Of a stretch of 64,000 nt of DNA, positions 1 to 8,513 are shown in pieces; the stretch's first letter is position 1, and the number at the start of each line of letters is the position of its first letter. Position numbers and translations under genes: made by a program. Under the pieces are notes generated by a model. That model had not been told where the DNA came from and did not search any database. It saw nothing but the letters and a program-made list of their open reading frames with translations. Origin of the DNA: Nesterenkonia halotolerans (GTDB taxonomy: Bacteria; Actinomycetota; Actinomycetes; Actinomycetales; Micrococcaceae); assembly GCF_014874065.1 (NCBI RefSeq), contig NZ_JADBEE010000001.1:496001-560000 (forward strand), written 5' to 3'.

Positions 1-581
1 TGACCCTGCTCGACACACCCCTGCGCCACCTCACGCTGCACACACCCGACGGCCCTTTCAGTATGATCGCGGATGAGACCGACGTGCTGGCCTCTGGATG
101 GACCGCGGAGATCAACGAGCTGCTCAGCCTGATCCACCCGCAGCTGCGCGGAGGCATCGCGCAGACCAGTCAGGTCCCGGAGGACGACCGACACCCGGTG
201 CTCACCCAGGCGCAACAGGCGGTGGAGGCCTATTACTCCGGGGACCTCACCGCAGTGGACCGCGTGCCGGTGCGTCAACGCTCAGGACCCTTCCGGGAAC
301 ACGCATGGGCCGCCCTTCGAGAGGTCAGCCCCGGGCAGCCGGTCAGCTACGCCGAGTACGCGCAGCGGGCAGGCAGTCCGGCGGCGATCCGGGCGGCGGC
401 GGGAGCGTGTGCGAAGAACGCGGCTGCGCTGTTCGTGCCCTGTCACCGGATCATCCGGACCGACGGCGGGCTCGGCGGCTTCCGCTACGGGGTGGAGATC
501 AAGCAGAGCCTGCTGCAGCGGGAAGCTGTCCCGGCACCGTCTCCCCGCGCAGATCCCAGGCTCGCGTCGCCTGCACGGTGA
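1..581 (+). CDS. ogt: Methylated-DNA--protein-cysteine S-methyltransferase (5' end just outside window)
   Basis: Suicide DNA-repair protein that moves the methyl group of O6-methylguanine onto its own cysteine. The C-terminal half carries the family signature PCHR (cysteine codon at 441-443) followed by a GGLGGFRYG loop, and the winged-helix region starting FREHAWAAL precedes it. The frame is open from position 3 and reads TLLDTPLRHLTLHTPDGPFS before the first internal ATG at 63. Bases 1-2 are TG, so the true start codon (NTG) probably straddles the left edge and only one base is missing. The 3' end overlaps the convergent dnaE2 by 83 bp and encodes a short proline- and alanine-rich tail. Confidence 0.9.
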   Translation, partial: TLLDTPLRHLTLHTPDGPFSMIADETDVLASGWTAEINELLSLIHPQLRGGIAQTSQVPEDDRHPVLTQAQQAVEAYYSGDLTAVDRVPVRQRSGPFREHAWAALREVSPGQPVSYAEYAQRAGSPAAIRAAAGACAKNAAALFVPCHRIIRTDGGLGGFRYGVEIKQSLLQREAVPAPSPRADPRLASPAR

Positions 582-3500
582 CCGCCCGGGGTCCGGTGCG
601 CCGGATGGTGCCCTCGGCCATGAGCACCTTCGCTGCAAAGAGACATTCACCGGTGTTGTACTGGGCCTCCTCGAAGAAGCTCAGGTCCACGCAGCCGGTG
701 CCGTCATCGAGGGTGATGAACACGACCCGTTTGCCCGAGGCCATCGGCGGGGTCTGCGTGGCCACACGGATCCCCGCCACCCGCACGGTGGCGCCATTGC
801 GCAGCGAGAGCAGCTGCTCGGCGAAGGTCGCGCCCGCTGCCTCGAGCACCGGGCGGTGGATCTCCATCACGTGACCACTGGTGTCCAGCGAAGTCAGGTC
901 CAGCTCGGTGGTGACGATCTCGCGGGCCTGCAGCTCCCCCGCCCCGGTGGGCATATTGGCGATCTCCACATCCTCGATGGGCAGGGAGAGCTGGCCCTGG
1001 ACCTGGCGGGCCGGCGGCTTCTTGCCGAATTCGAGGTTGGTGGACTCCACCCACTGGATCAGGTCCTTGCGGCCCTTGCGCCCCTCGGGCAGCAGGCAGT
1101 CCAGGGCGCCGACCTTGACCAGGTCGCGCAGCGTGGAGCGCTTCAACCGGGGACGATCCCGCAGATCCGCCAGCGAGGAGAAGGGCTGCTCCGCCTCGAT
1201 GCGGCGCAGCTCGGTCTTGGAGATCCCCTTCAGCCCGTTCAGCGACATCCGGATTCCCCACACCGGCAACCCCGCCACGGAGGTGGCCTCCACGTGATAG
1301 CTGCTGGTGGAGCGGTTGACGTCCATCGGCAGCAGCGGGATCCCGAGCCGGCGCGCCTCGGAGACCAGCAGCCGCAGCGGGTACATGCCGGGATCATGTT
1401 CGAACAGGCCGCAGAGGAAGTGGGCGGGGTGATGGGTCTTCAGCCAGGCCGACTGGTAGGTGGGCACGGCGAAGGCGGCTCCGTGGGCCTTGCAGAATCC
1501 GAAGCTGCCGAAGCTGAGCAGGATCTCCCAGACCCGGTCGATCACCGCGGCGGAATAGTTTCGCTTGGCGGTCTCCTCGCGGAAGAAGATCTCCACCGGT
1601 CCCGACTTGTCCTTGCTCATCGCTCGGCGCAGCTCATCGGCCACGTCGAGGCCGCAGTCGGTCATCGTGTCGAAGATCCGCAGCACCTGTTCGTGGAAGA
1701 CCACTACGCCGTAGGTCTCATCCAGGATCGGGGCCAGGTCGGGGTGCGGGTAGCCCACCTCCTCATAACCGTGGCGACGTTCCAGGTAGGGCTTGACCAT
1801 GCCCGAGCCCATGGGGCCGGGACGGAAGAGCGAGATGTCGACCACCAGGTCATTGAGGGTCTCGGGGACCAGCTTGCCGATCAGTTCACGCTGGCCGGGG
1901 CTCTCGATCTGGAAGCAGCCCAGCGTGTGGGTGGACTGGATCATCGCGAAGGTCGCGGGATCGGCATAGTCCACGTCCTTGACCATGTCGATCACCTCAC
2001 CGGTGGTGCGCTGCAGCTCGGTCAGCGCATAGGCGATCGCTGACTGCATGCGCACCCCGAGGACGTCGAGCTTGATGAACCCCATGGGGTCCATATCGTC
2101 CTTGTCGAACTGGCTCATCGGCAACCCGTTGACCCCGGAGCGTTCCACCGGGGTGAGCTTGAGCAGGTTGTTGTTGCCCAGGATCACACCGCAGGGGTGG
2201 GTGGAGATGTGCCGGGGCAGCCGGTCCAGACGCTCGGAGAGGTCCACCAGCAGGTCCAGCTGTTGACGTCCGGAGGTGCGTTCGGTCTCGATCCGCTCGG
2301 CCAGGCTGCGCAGCTCAGGCTTCTCCTCCAAGGCGCGGCGGAACTCCCGGGCGGGGAAGCGCCACATGATCTCCGCCAGCTGATCGATCTCCTCCTCGGG
2401 AAGTCCCAGCGCGAGCCCGGCGTCCCGGACCGCGCCGCGGATCCGGTAGGCGTTCTGCATGCTCATCAGGGTCACCCGTTGGGAGCCGAAGCGTTTGAAC
2501 ACCGCCCGGTAGATCCGATGCCGCTCGGCCGATTCCACGTCGATGTCGATATCGGGCAGGGTCGAGCGCCTCCGGGAGAGGAAGCGTTCGAAGATCAGGC
2601 CGTGCTGCAGCGGGTCGATGGGGCTGATCCCCAGCGCGTGGACCACCAGGGAGGAGACCGCCGAGCCGCGGGCGGCGGCCCGGACACCCATCTCCCGGAT
2701 CAGCCGGGCCACCTCGGCCACGGTCAAGAAGTAGGGCGCGAAGCCCAGGTCGGCGATGATGCTGAGCTCATGCTCCAGCCGCGCCCGTGCCGTGCCGGCA
2801 CGCTCCCGGGCTGTGTTCTCCTGGGCTGTCCCGCTCCTCGAGTCTGCCCCGCTCCCCTGGTCTGCTGATGTCTGCTCCTCGGCGGCGAGCATCTCCGCCA
2901 GGCCCGCTTCGCAGCGGGCGCGCAGCTCCTCATCGGGGTCACCTTCGATCCCGATGACGGTGGCCTCAGGCACTTTGGGCTGGCCCCAGCCCATGTCTGT
3001 GACCGGATCCAGCTCACACTGGCGTGCCAGCCGTGCCGTGTTCTCCAGCAGCTCTTCTGCGGAGGTGGAGGTGGTGCTGGCAGCGCAGATCTCGGCGGCC
3101 AGGGCTTCCATCTGCGCGGCGGGCTTCAACCAGCCTTGATCGGTGGGCTGCAGCGCGGCGGTGTGATGCAGGTCCGAGAGCACCCGGACGGCGTCGAGCA
3201 CATCGGCAGTGGCGGCCTCATCGGTGCTCAACAGTCGCACGGCATTGGTCAGCACCGGGGCGACCCGGCTCACCTGAGCGGCGCTGAGCATCCGCACGGC
3301 ATGAGCGGTGGACAATGCCTCACCGGGAGGCGCGAGATGTGAGACCACCTCCACTCGCAGAGCCTCCCCCAGCACCTCGCGCCACTGCCGCAGCAGCGCC
3401 CGGGTGCTCCGGTAGTCCCGGGAGGCCGCGGCTTCACCGATCTCACTCTCCGGCCCGGCCAGCACAAACAGACGACGCCGCACCTCACCTGCGGCAGGGG

Positions 3501-3849
3501 CGGCGAACTCCGCCAGGTCCTGCAGACTCACTCGCGCGGATTCACCCTGTGGACGCTCGTGGGCGCGCGAGATCAGCTGGCACAGGGCGGCATATCCTCC
3601 GGTGGCGCCGCTGGCCAGCACCACTGCTCGGCCGCGCTCCTCCACGGCGAGGCTGACACCAAGGATCGGGGCGACACCGAGGTCCACGCAGGCACCGATG
3701 TGCTTGACGGCGCCGTAGAGCCCGTCACGGTCGGTGATGGCCAGCGCCCGCATCTCATCGGCTGCGGCGGCAGCCACCAGTTCCTGGGGGCGGTTGGTGC
3801 CGTAGTGGCTGCTGAAGGAGCTGGCCACGTTCAGATGGGTGAAGGTCAA
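499..3849 (-). CDS. dnaE2: Error-prone DNA polymerase III alpha subunit (DnaE2/ImuC)
   Basis: C-family translesion polymerase acting in damage-induced mutagenesis. A PHP domain lies in roughly the first 200 residues, the palm with the catalytic motif PDIDID near residues 430-435, fingers and thumb follow, then a helix-hairpin-helix (LNGLKGISKTEL) and a C-terminal OB fold (VRVAGIRVATQTP). At about 1116 residues the length suits DnaE2. I place the start at the TTG at 3849 because it overlaps the upstream DUF6504 stop (TTGA) and gives THLNVASSFS, the usual PHP beginning; the frame stays open further upstream and other starts are possible. A low-complexity S/G/A/E insert lies near residues 325-350. 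No imuB or imuA gene adjoins it. Confidence 0.93.
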   Translation of the reverse strand: MTFTHLNVASSFSSHYGTNRPQELVAAAAADEMRALAITDRDGLYGAVKHIGACVDLGVAPILGVSLAVEERGRAVVLASGATGGYAALCQLISRAHERPQGESARVSLQDLAEFAAPAAGEVRRRLFVLAGPESEIGEAAASRDYRSTRALLRQWREVLGEALRVEVVSHLAPPGEALSTAHAVRMLSAAQVSRVAPVLTNAVRLLSTDEAATADVLDAVRVLSDLHHTAALQPTDQGWLKPAAQMEALAAEICAASTTSTSAEELLENTARLARQCELDPVTDMGWGQPKVPEATVIGIEGDPDEELRARCEAGLAEMLAAEEQTSADQGSGADSRSGTAQENTARERAGTARARLEHELSIIADLGFAPYFLTVAEVARLIREMGVRAAARGSAVSSLVVHALGISPIDPLQHGLIFERFLSRRRSTLPDIDIDVESAERHRIYRAVFKRFGSQRVTLMSMQNAYRIRGAVRDAGLALGLPEEEIDQLAEIMWRFPAREFRRALEEKPELRSLAERIETERTSGRQQLDLLVDLSERLDRLPRHISTHPCGVILGNNNLLKLTPVERSGVNGLPMSQFDKDDMDPMGFIKLDVLGVRMQSAIAYALTELQRTTGEVIDMVKDVDYADPATFAMIQSTHTLGCFQIESPGQRELIGKLVPETLNDLVVDISLFRPGPMGSGMVKPYLERRHGYEEVGYPHPDLAPILDETYGVVVFHEQVLRIFDTMTDCGLDVADELRRAMSKDKSGPVEIFFREETAKRNYSAAVIDRVWEILLSFGSFGFCKAHGAAFAVPTYQSAWLKTHHPAHFLCGLFEHDPGMYPLRLLVSEARRLGIPLLPMDVNRSTSSYHVEATSVAGLPVWGIRMSLNGLKGISKTELRRIEAEQPFSSLADLRDRPRLKRSTLRDLVKVGALDCLLPEGRKGRKDLIQWVESTNLEFGKKPPARQVQGQLSLPIEDVEIANMPTGAGELQAREIVTTELDLTSLDTSGHVMEIHRPVLEAAGATFAEQLLSLRNGATVRVAGIRVATQTPPMASGKRVVFITLDDGTGCVDLSFFEEAQYNTGECLFAAKVLMAEGTIRRTGPRAVTVQATRAWDLRGETVPGQLPAAAGSA

Positions 3850-4196
3850 TGGACCCTCACCACACGCCAGCGCCCGGAGGCGAGATGGCGGCTGACGTCG
3901 ATGGTGCGCACTTCGGCGACCTCGGTGCGGGAGACGGCTTCGGGCTCGACCTGCAGACGCCACATCTCATGGGCCACCAGGCCGGGACGGCCACGTTCGG
4001 CCCGAGGCTCTTCGAGCCACCAGCTGCGCCGTTGGAACCAGCGAATCGGTGTTTCCACCACGAGGTGCCTCCGCTCTTGCCAGATGACCCGGTGGGGCAG
4101 CGACTGTTCATCGCATTCCACCTCGATGGATTCGGTGAACGTCACCGCTCCGCGGCGGGGTGCTCGATCAGCTTCGGGACGAATAACAGTGGACAT
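3846..4196 (-). CDS. DUF6504 family protein, first gene of the dnaE2 operon
   Basis: A 116-residue basic protein of unknown biochemical role, of the DUF6504 type found next to dnaE2 or Y-family polymerase genes in actinobacteria. It has the WFQRRSWW aromatic stretch and a C-terminal SGRWRVVRVH. A GGAG ribosome-binding site lies about 8 nt before the ATG. Its TGA stop overlaps the TTG start of dnaE2, so the two are probably translationally coupled and share the LexA-like operator at 4268-4283. The family name comes from memory of similar proteins; the function is not known. Confidence 0.8.
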   Translation of the reverse strand: MSTVIRPEADRAPRRGAVTFTESIEVECDEQSLPHRVIWQERRHLVVETPIRWFQRRSWWLEEPRAERGRPGLVAHEMWRLQVEPEAVSRTEVAEVRTIDVSRHLASGRWRVVRVH

Positions 4197-4267
4197 GGAC
4201 AGGCTCCTCTTTCATCTCTCCAAGAGGTATGACGAAGCCGATGGGAAGCCCGGGAGCCTCATCGTAT

Positions 4268-4283
4268 TCGAACATACTTTCGA
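4268..4283. promoter_or_regulatory. LexA/SOS box upstream of the DUF6504-dnaE2 operon
   Basis: The sequence TCGAACATACTTTCGA matches the actinobacterial SOS operator TCGAAC-N4-GTTCGA at 11 of 12 conserved positions (T for G at the inner base of the right half). It lies 72 nt from the DUF6504 start and 59 nt from the divergent DUF3253 start, so LexA here could affect both, though the dnaE2 side is the expected target. Confidence 0.75.
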
Positions 4284-4341
4284 TAGCAACAGGAGTGAGC
4301 CTAGGGTCCGACACTGACACGGATGGGTGCAGAATGGAGCC

Positions 4342-4686
4342 ATGGACGACTCACCCGCAGTATCCGAGCGCGATATGGAGAGCGCGATCCTCGAGCTGCT
4401 CGCGAAACGCGCCGAGTCCGCGACGATCTGTCCTTCCGATGCCGCACGCGCCGTCGGCGGAGAAGAATGGCGGGATCAGATGGATGCAGCCCGGGCAGCG
4501 GCGCGGCGCCTGGAGGCCGTCGGCGCCGTGGACATCACACAGCGCGGCGAAGTGGTGGACCCAGCGACCGCCCGGGGTCCGATCCGCATCCGACGGCGCC
4601 GGTCCGGCGGATCAGAAACTTCGGAGACGGCCTTGCGTGAGACGCGAAAGCCCGGCAACCACAGCACTTCGGAGGTCCAGCCGTGA
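4342..4686 (+). CDS. DUF3253 domain-containing protein
   Basis: A small protein of about 114 residues whose body (ILELLAKR..TICPSDAARAVGG, then AARRLEAVGAVDITQRG) matches the DUF3253 pattern, probably a winged-helix-like fold of unknown role. I prefer the ATG at 4342; a GTG at 4327 would add five residues. The C-terminal 30 residues are basic and look disordered. It diverges from the dnaE2 operon, and its stop overlaps the possible GTG start of the next gene (GTGA). Confidence 0.75.
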   Translation: MDDSPAVSERDMESAILELLAKRAESATICPSDAARAVGGEEWRDQMDAARAAARRLEAVGAVDITQRGEVVDPATARGPIRIRRRRSGGSETSETALRETRKPGNHSTSEVQP

Positions 4687-5414
4687 CCTCGATGACGGTG
4701 CTCTTGACTCCTTGGTACAGGCGCGTCCCCACTCGTTCGACGGGAAGCGACGATCAGCCTGGATCCACTGAGCCCACTGCGATTCTCGATCACAGGTCCA
4801 GTGCCATCTCCCACCTGGTCAAACGCTCACACCGATCGGCGGGAAGCGGCGATCCTGTGGCGGTCCTGGGGGAATGTCATTCGATCATCCGAGATGAGGT
4901 GCGCGCCGTCTATGCACTCGAGGAGCGCACTCCCGCCTCTCATGTACTCTCCCGTGGCTTCGGCTCCTGCAGCCAGCGTCTCGCCATCCTGGAAAGCGTC
5001 GCCCGCGCACTAGACATCCCGACCCGCGTGCGGGCCCTGCTCATTGACCGCTCATTCTGGTACCCGCGCTTCCCCAGGGTGAAGTTCGTCCTCCCCGATC
5101 AGATGCTGCTCGCGTGGCCTGAATTCAGGATTCATCAGTGGACACCTGCCTCAGAGCTGTTCGGTTCGATCGGATGTCGCGGAGGCGGCTCATTCACCAA
5201 CAACGGATCAGAGACGCTGTTCGAGGCAGTAGGACGCTGCGCTGTGGATTGGGACGGTCGAGAGGCGGGCGGCGCTCACGACTTGTCGCACTTCATCAGG
5301 GCCGATCACGGCTACTTCGCGAATCGTGATGACGCCTTTGCCGTTCTTGGACAAACACTCTGCGGTCCATCACGCCTTGTGACAGACCCGCTTCTCCGCC
5401 GTATATCCGCCTGA
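4683..5414 (+). CDS. Transglutaminase-like domain protein
   Basis: About 243 residues. The centre (SRGFGSCSQRLAILESVARA..IPTRVRALLI) has the transglutaminase/cysteine-protease-like pattern, with the candidate nucleophile cysteine in GSCSQ and an acidic WPEF segment about 60 residues later. The canonical HVW histidine motif is not obvious, so activity is uncertain. The GTG at 4683 overlaps the preceding stop; an ATG at 4692 is an alternative. The first 40 residues look poorly conserved and the real start may lie further in. Probably co-transcribed with the DUF3253 gene. The substrate is unknown. Confidence 0.6.
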   Translation: MTSMTVLLTPWYRRVPTRSTGSDDQPGSTEPTAILDHRSSAISHLVKRSHRSAGSGDPVAVLGECHSIIRDEVRAVYALEERTPASHVLSRGFGSCSQRLAILESVARALDIPTRVRALLIDRSFWYPRFPRVKFVLPDQMLLAWPEFRIHQWTPASELFGSIGCRGGGSFTNNGSETLFEAVGRCAVDWDGREAGGAHDLSHFIRADHGYFANRDDAFAVLGQTLCGPSRLVTDPLLRRISA

Positions 5415-5677
5415 TCCGCTCGACCCAGCTGTACATCTGCTGAGCCAAAGCCCGTAGCTCTACTGCAACACTGAACGCATCCACACCGGCAAGAGAATGC
5501 CTTCTGCTCCTCGGTTGTCACCAACGTCGCGACTCAGTACATCTAGACGCTACCGGGAACGTCGTTGCGGAGTGCCCTTGTGTCAGCGTTCTTCAGGCGG
5601 GCCCAATGTGGACATGGTCGGAGAGAACACCTGCTCCCGTAGTCTGGTGATTTGCCGACCGTTGGAGCACTCCGATC

Positions 5678-6235
5678 ATGGACCTCACCTCTGCGCTGGA
5701 AGAACTAGCCAACCAGAACATCTCCGGGGCGGCTTTTCTCATCGCATACGGAGCAACTTGGCTGGTATGCGCAGTGATGTGGCAGAAGGCCACCGCGCGC
5801 ACGGCTGCCCTAGCAACGCTTTTTCAGGGGATGGTCGCATTTCCCGTAGCGATCGGACTGTCTTTCCTGGTCGGGGCCCTCGGCGAGCCCAGCCCGGTTC
5901 CCCGAGACATCACTCAGCTTTCCATTCTCATCGGCATCTCACAGGTACTGGGCTTGCCCTTCATGATCTACCTGGTCATCACCCAGCGCTACGCGTTGCT
6001 GCCGATAGCGTTTGCCTCGATGGTCAGCATGCACTTCGTGCTGTACTCATGGCTGTACCAGACCCCCGGGTACATCGTCATGGCTGTCTTGATCTCCATC
6101 GCTGCAGTGGTCGTGATGTTAACGGCGCCGAAAGAACCTCAACGGGCCGGACCTGCTCGAGTGTGCTGGGTGACCGGAGGGCTCCTCTTGCTCACGGCAT
6201 CTGCTTTTCTAGTTCTGCACCTGTTCGACATCTAG
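5678..6235 (+). CDS. Six-span membrane protein, DUF7010-like
   Basis: A 185-residue protein with about six hydrophobic segments (roughly residues 15-35, 42-64, 81-105, 106-125, 128-147 and 160-180). The short N-terminal helix and the segment LFQGMVAFPVAIGLSFL resemble proteins called DUF7010, whose function is unknown. The ATG at 5678 is preceded by only a weak ribosome-binding site. The gene stands alone, 263 bp after the transglutaminase-like gene. The coding call is firmer than the family name. Confidence 0.65.
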   Translation: MDLTSALEELANQNISGAAFLIAYGATWLVCAVMWQKATARTAALATLFQGMVAFPVAIGLSFLVGALGEPSPVPRDITQLSILIGISQVLGLPFMIYLVITQRYALLPIAFASMVSMHFVLYSWLYQTPGYIVMAVLISIAAVVVMLTAPKEPQRAGPARVCWVTGGLLLLTASAFLVLHLFDI

Positions 6236-6432
6236 AGGGTGATGCCTTCGCTGCACGGGCACCGGACGCGGAATCACGGGCTCCCTCACAGCGGCTCTTG
6301 GCCTGCACGTAAGACGATCCCTCAGCGTTCACGGCCCATTCAGGAGGTCTCGGAGCAGACGGTCTCTGATCAATGAAATCGATCACACAGAGGGGCTCTC
6401 TTCGAGGTCGTTCTGCGGACCCGTCACGGCAG

Positions 6433-7224
6433 TCACAGCATCGTGGTCAGAACTCCGCCGTCTGCACGCACGGCGCTCCCGTTGGTTGCAGAGGACCGAG
6501 GACTTGCGAGGTAAACCGCGAGGTTTGCGATCTCTTCAGGATCAATAAAGCGTTCGAGGAGTGATGTCTGATTTCCTGCGATGATTCCTGCTTTGAGCTC
6601 GTCCGGGGATAACCCCTGGGTCTGTGCAATGTCGGTGATCGCGCGCGCCACTCCATCCGAATACGTTGGGCCGCCCAGGATCGTATTGACCGTGACACCC
6701 GTTCCTCGGGTCAGCTTGGCGAGGCCGTTGCTCAAGGCCAGCACTCCGGCTTTTGTGACGCCGTAATGCAGCATGTCAGCAGGGATGTTTACGCCTGATT
6801 CGCTCCCGATGAAGACGATCCGACCCCACCCCACGCGGAGCATCCCGGGCAACAGCTCTCGGGATAGTCGCACCCCACTCATCACGTTCACGTCGAAGTA
6901 GCGCGTCCATTCGGTGTCGGCGATCTCAGCAAAGGGAGTGAGCTCAAAGAGCCCCACGTTATTGATCAGGATGTCCACGCTGCCAAGTGAACTCAGCAGA
7001 TTGTCCACCCCGGCAGGGTCGGCGAAATCGGCGGCCATACCCGTCACGTTCGCGTCGGGCACTTCGTGTCGCAGAGTCTGTACTGACTGCTCGAGACGAT
7101 CAGAGTCGCGACCATTGATCACCACCTCTGCACCCTCACGGAGGAGTGCCCCTGCGATGGCGTATCCGATGCCCTGGGTTGAACCACTGATGAAGGCGCG
7201 TTTAGTTGCCAGCTGCAGATCCAT
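6433..7224 (-). CDS. SDR family NAD(P)-dependent oxidoreductase
   Basis: Short-chain dehydrogenase/reductase of about 263 residues. The N-terminal dinucleotide loop SGSTQGIG, the NNVG motif and the catalytic YGVTK (Tyr-x3-Lys) are all present, so the enzyme looks intact. I chose the ATG at 7224 because GGGAG sits about 10 nt upstream; an ATG at 7260 would add 12 residues but runs into the operator region. It diverges from a MarR gene and shares with it two operator-like repeats (7242-7296), so it is probably the regulated target. The substrate cannot be read from the sequence. Confidence 0.88.
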   Translation of the reverse strand: MDLQLATKRAFISGSTQGIGYAIAGALLREGAEVVINGRDSDRLEQSVQTLRHEVPDANVTGMAADFADPAGVDNLLSSLGSVDILINNVGLFELTPFAEIADTEWTRYFDVNVMSGVRLSRELLPGMLRVGWGRIVFIGSESGVNIPADMLHYGVTKAGVLALSNGLAKLTRGTGVTVNTILGGPTYSDGVARAITDIAQTQGLSPDELKAGIIAGNQTSLLERFIDPEEIANLAVYLASPRSSATNGSAVRADGGVLTTML

Positions 7225-7241
7225 GGATTTCTCGACTCCCG

Positions 7242-7296
7242 TAGTTACTTGATTGATCAAGCGAAACCTACGCCGGTTTAGTTACTCGGGCAAGTA
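7242..7296. promoter_or_regulatory. Paired operator-like repeats between the SDR and MarR genes
   Basis: TAGTTACT occurs at 7242-7249 and again at 7279-7286, 37 bp apart. Each copy starts a palindrome: CTTGAT-TG-ATCAAG at 7248-7261, and TACTCG-GG-CAAGTA at 7283-7296 with one arm mismatch. The common core ACTTG..CAAGT is of the kind bound by MarR dimers. Their position suggests control of both divergent genes. Confidence 0.6.
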
Positions 7297-7314
7297 TCTG
7301 TGTAGCCTGGGGGC

Positions 7315-7824
7315 ATGATCGATCCAAACAGCACATCGGTCTTCGCGAGCGAGGAACTCGAGACGTGGGCGGCACTAGCGACAGTGCTTGAATGGTTACC
7401 ACCAGCACTCGATTCCGCCTTGGGCGATGCCCATGGACTCACTCATTTCGAGTACGGCATCCTGTTCGCGTTGGACGATGCACCAGATGGCGTACTGCGT
7501 ATGAGCACCCTGGCCGGGTACGCCAACAGTTCGCTTTCGCGCCTCTCTCGAGCGGCGTCCCGGCTCGAAGGCCGTGGATGGGTCCAGCGGTCTCAAGACC
7601 CCTCTGATGGAAGGTCCACTTTGGCGACATTGACCGGGAAGGGCTCAGAGATAGTCAGACGCGCCACGCCTACGCATACGCAAACGGTCAAGGATCTAAT
7701 CCTGAACCCGCTCACAAGTGCCCAGAAGCACCAGTTGCGGGATATCAGCTTGCGGATTCAGCGTGCCATTCGAGAGAAGGAGGGGTGGCAGCCGGACACG
7801 ACCGATCGTCGGGAGACTTCCTAG
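7315..7824 (+). CDS. MarR family transcriptional regulator
   Basis: A 169-residue winged-helix regulator. The recognition region (LAGYANSSLSRLSRAASRLE) and the wing RSQDPSDGRSTLATLTGKG are typical MarR. It starts at ATG 7315. It diverges from an SDR oxidoreductase with paired palindromes between them, the usual layout for a ligand-released repressor of itself and its neighbour. The inducing compound is unknown. Confidence 0.9.
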   Translation: MIDPNSTSVFASEELETWAALATVLEWLPPALDSALGDAHGLTHFEYGILFALDDAPDGVLRMSTLAGYANSSLSRLSRAASRLEGRGWVQRSQDPSDGRSTLATLTGKGSEIVRRATPTHTQTVKDLILNPLTSAQKHQLRDISLRIQRAIREKEGWQPDTTDRRETS

Positions 7825-7982
7825 CGGGTTGACCGATTTTCCGGGACGGCGACTGCATCGCGCGCTAGAGGATTGGCTTACGGGCGCAGAGCCGCAGACC
7901 CCCTCCAATCCTTGATCCTCTCGGCAACCTCGAATGGGCCTGACGCTAGGCTGACACCAAAAGAAGGGTTGCCAAGGCGAAC

Positions 7983-8414
7983 GTGAAACTAGATTGGCAA
8001 GTGGTGAGACATGCTTTGGTGAGCGGTCTTGCTGTTCTCGTCGCTATCGCGGCTATCGGCGCTCGTGCATGGCAGAATCTCATTTCGCAGTACGAGCTAG
8101 AGATCGATATGGGAGTTCCGAGGTCCTGCAGACTTGTCATCCCAATCGCGATCTTCATCCTCACTCTCCTGGTCCTGCGGCTGTCCCGAGCCGCGAAAAA
8201 GCTTTTGGTCGCGATAGGTGTCATTTCTCTGGTGTCGTGTGCTGCGACAGTTCTAGGAATGCTCTCCGACACGCTGTCCATTGGCGGTGGACTTTTGTGG
8301 ATGACAGGGGAAGCGCTCAGTGTGGTTGTAGGCTTTCTGGTCCTCGTGCTTGCAGTTCTGTCAGCAGTCCAGGCAACTCGCACGCTTGTCGGTCGGAGAG
8401 GCGTCACTCCGTAG
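7983..8414 (+). CDS. Hypothetical membrane protein
   Basis: A 143-residue protein with about four hydrophobic segments (roughly 10-30, 47-66, 70-92 and 98-130) and a basic C-terminus. The start is GTG at 7983 after a weak AAGG. I do not recognise a family. A longer frame on the opposite strand over the same DNA is rich in S, T, P and R and looks non-coding, so the plus-strand reading is preferred. Confidence 0.5.
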   Translation: MKLDWQVVRHALVSGLAVLVAIAAIGARAWQNLISQYELEIDMGVPRSCRLVIPIAIFILTLLVLRLSRAAKKLLVAIGVISLVSCAATVLGMLSDTLSIGGGLLWMTGEALSVVVGFLVLVLAVLSAVQATRTLVGRRGVTP

Positions 8415-8513
8415 CGGCACTCGGACTGGGCAGGAATATGGTCAGCCAAGGGTGAGGGGTCGCGCACCGTCTGCCTGGGCGGCGCAACCCGGCCATAGGG
8501 TGAGGACCTGGTC

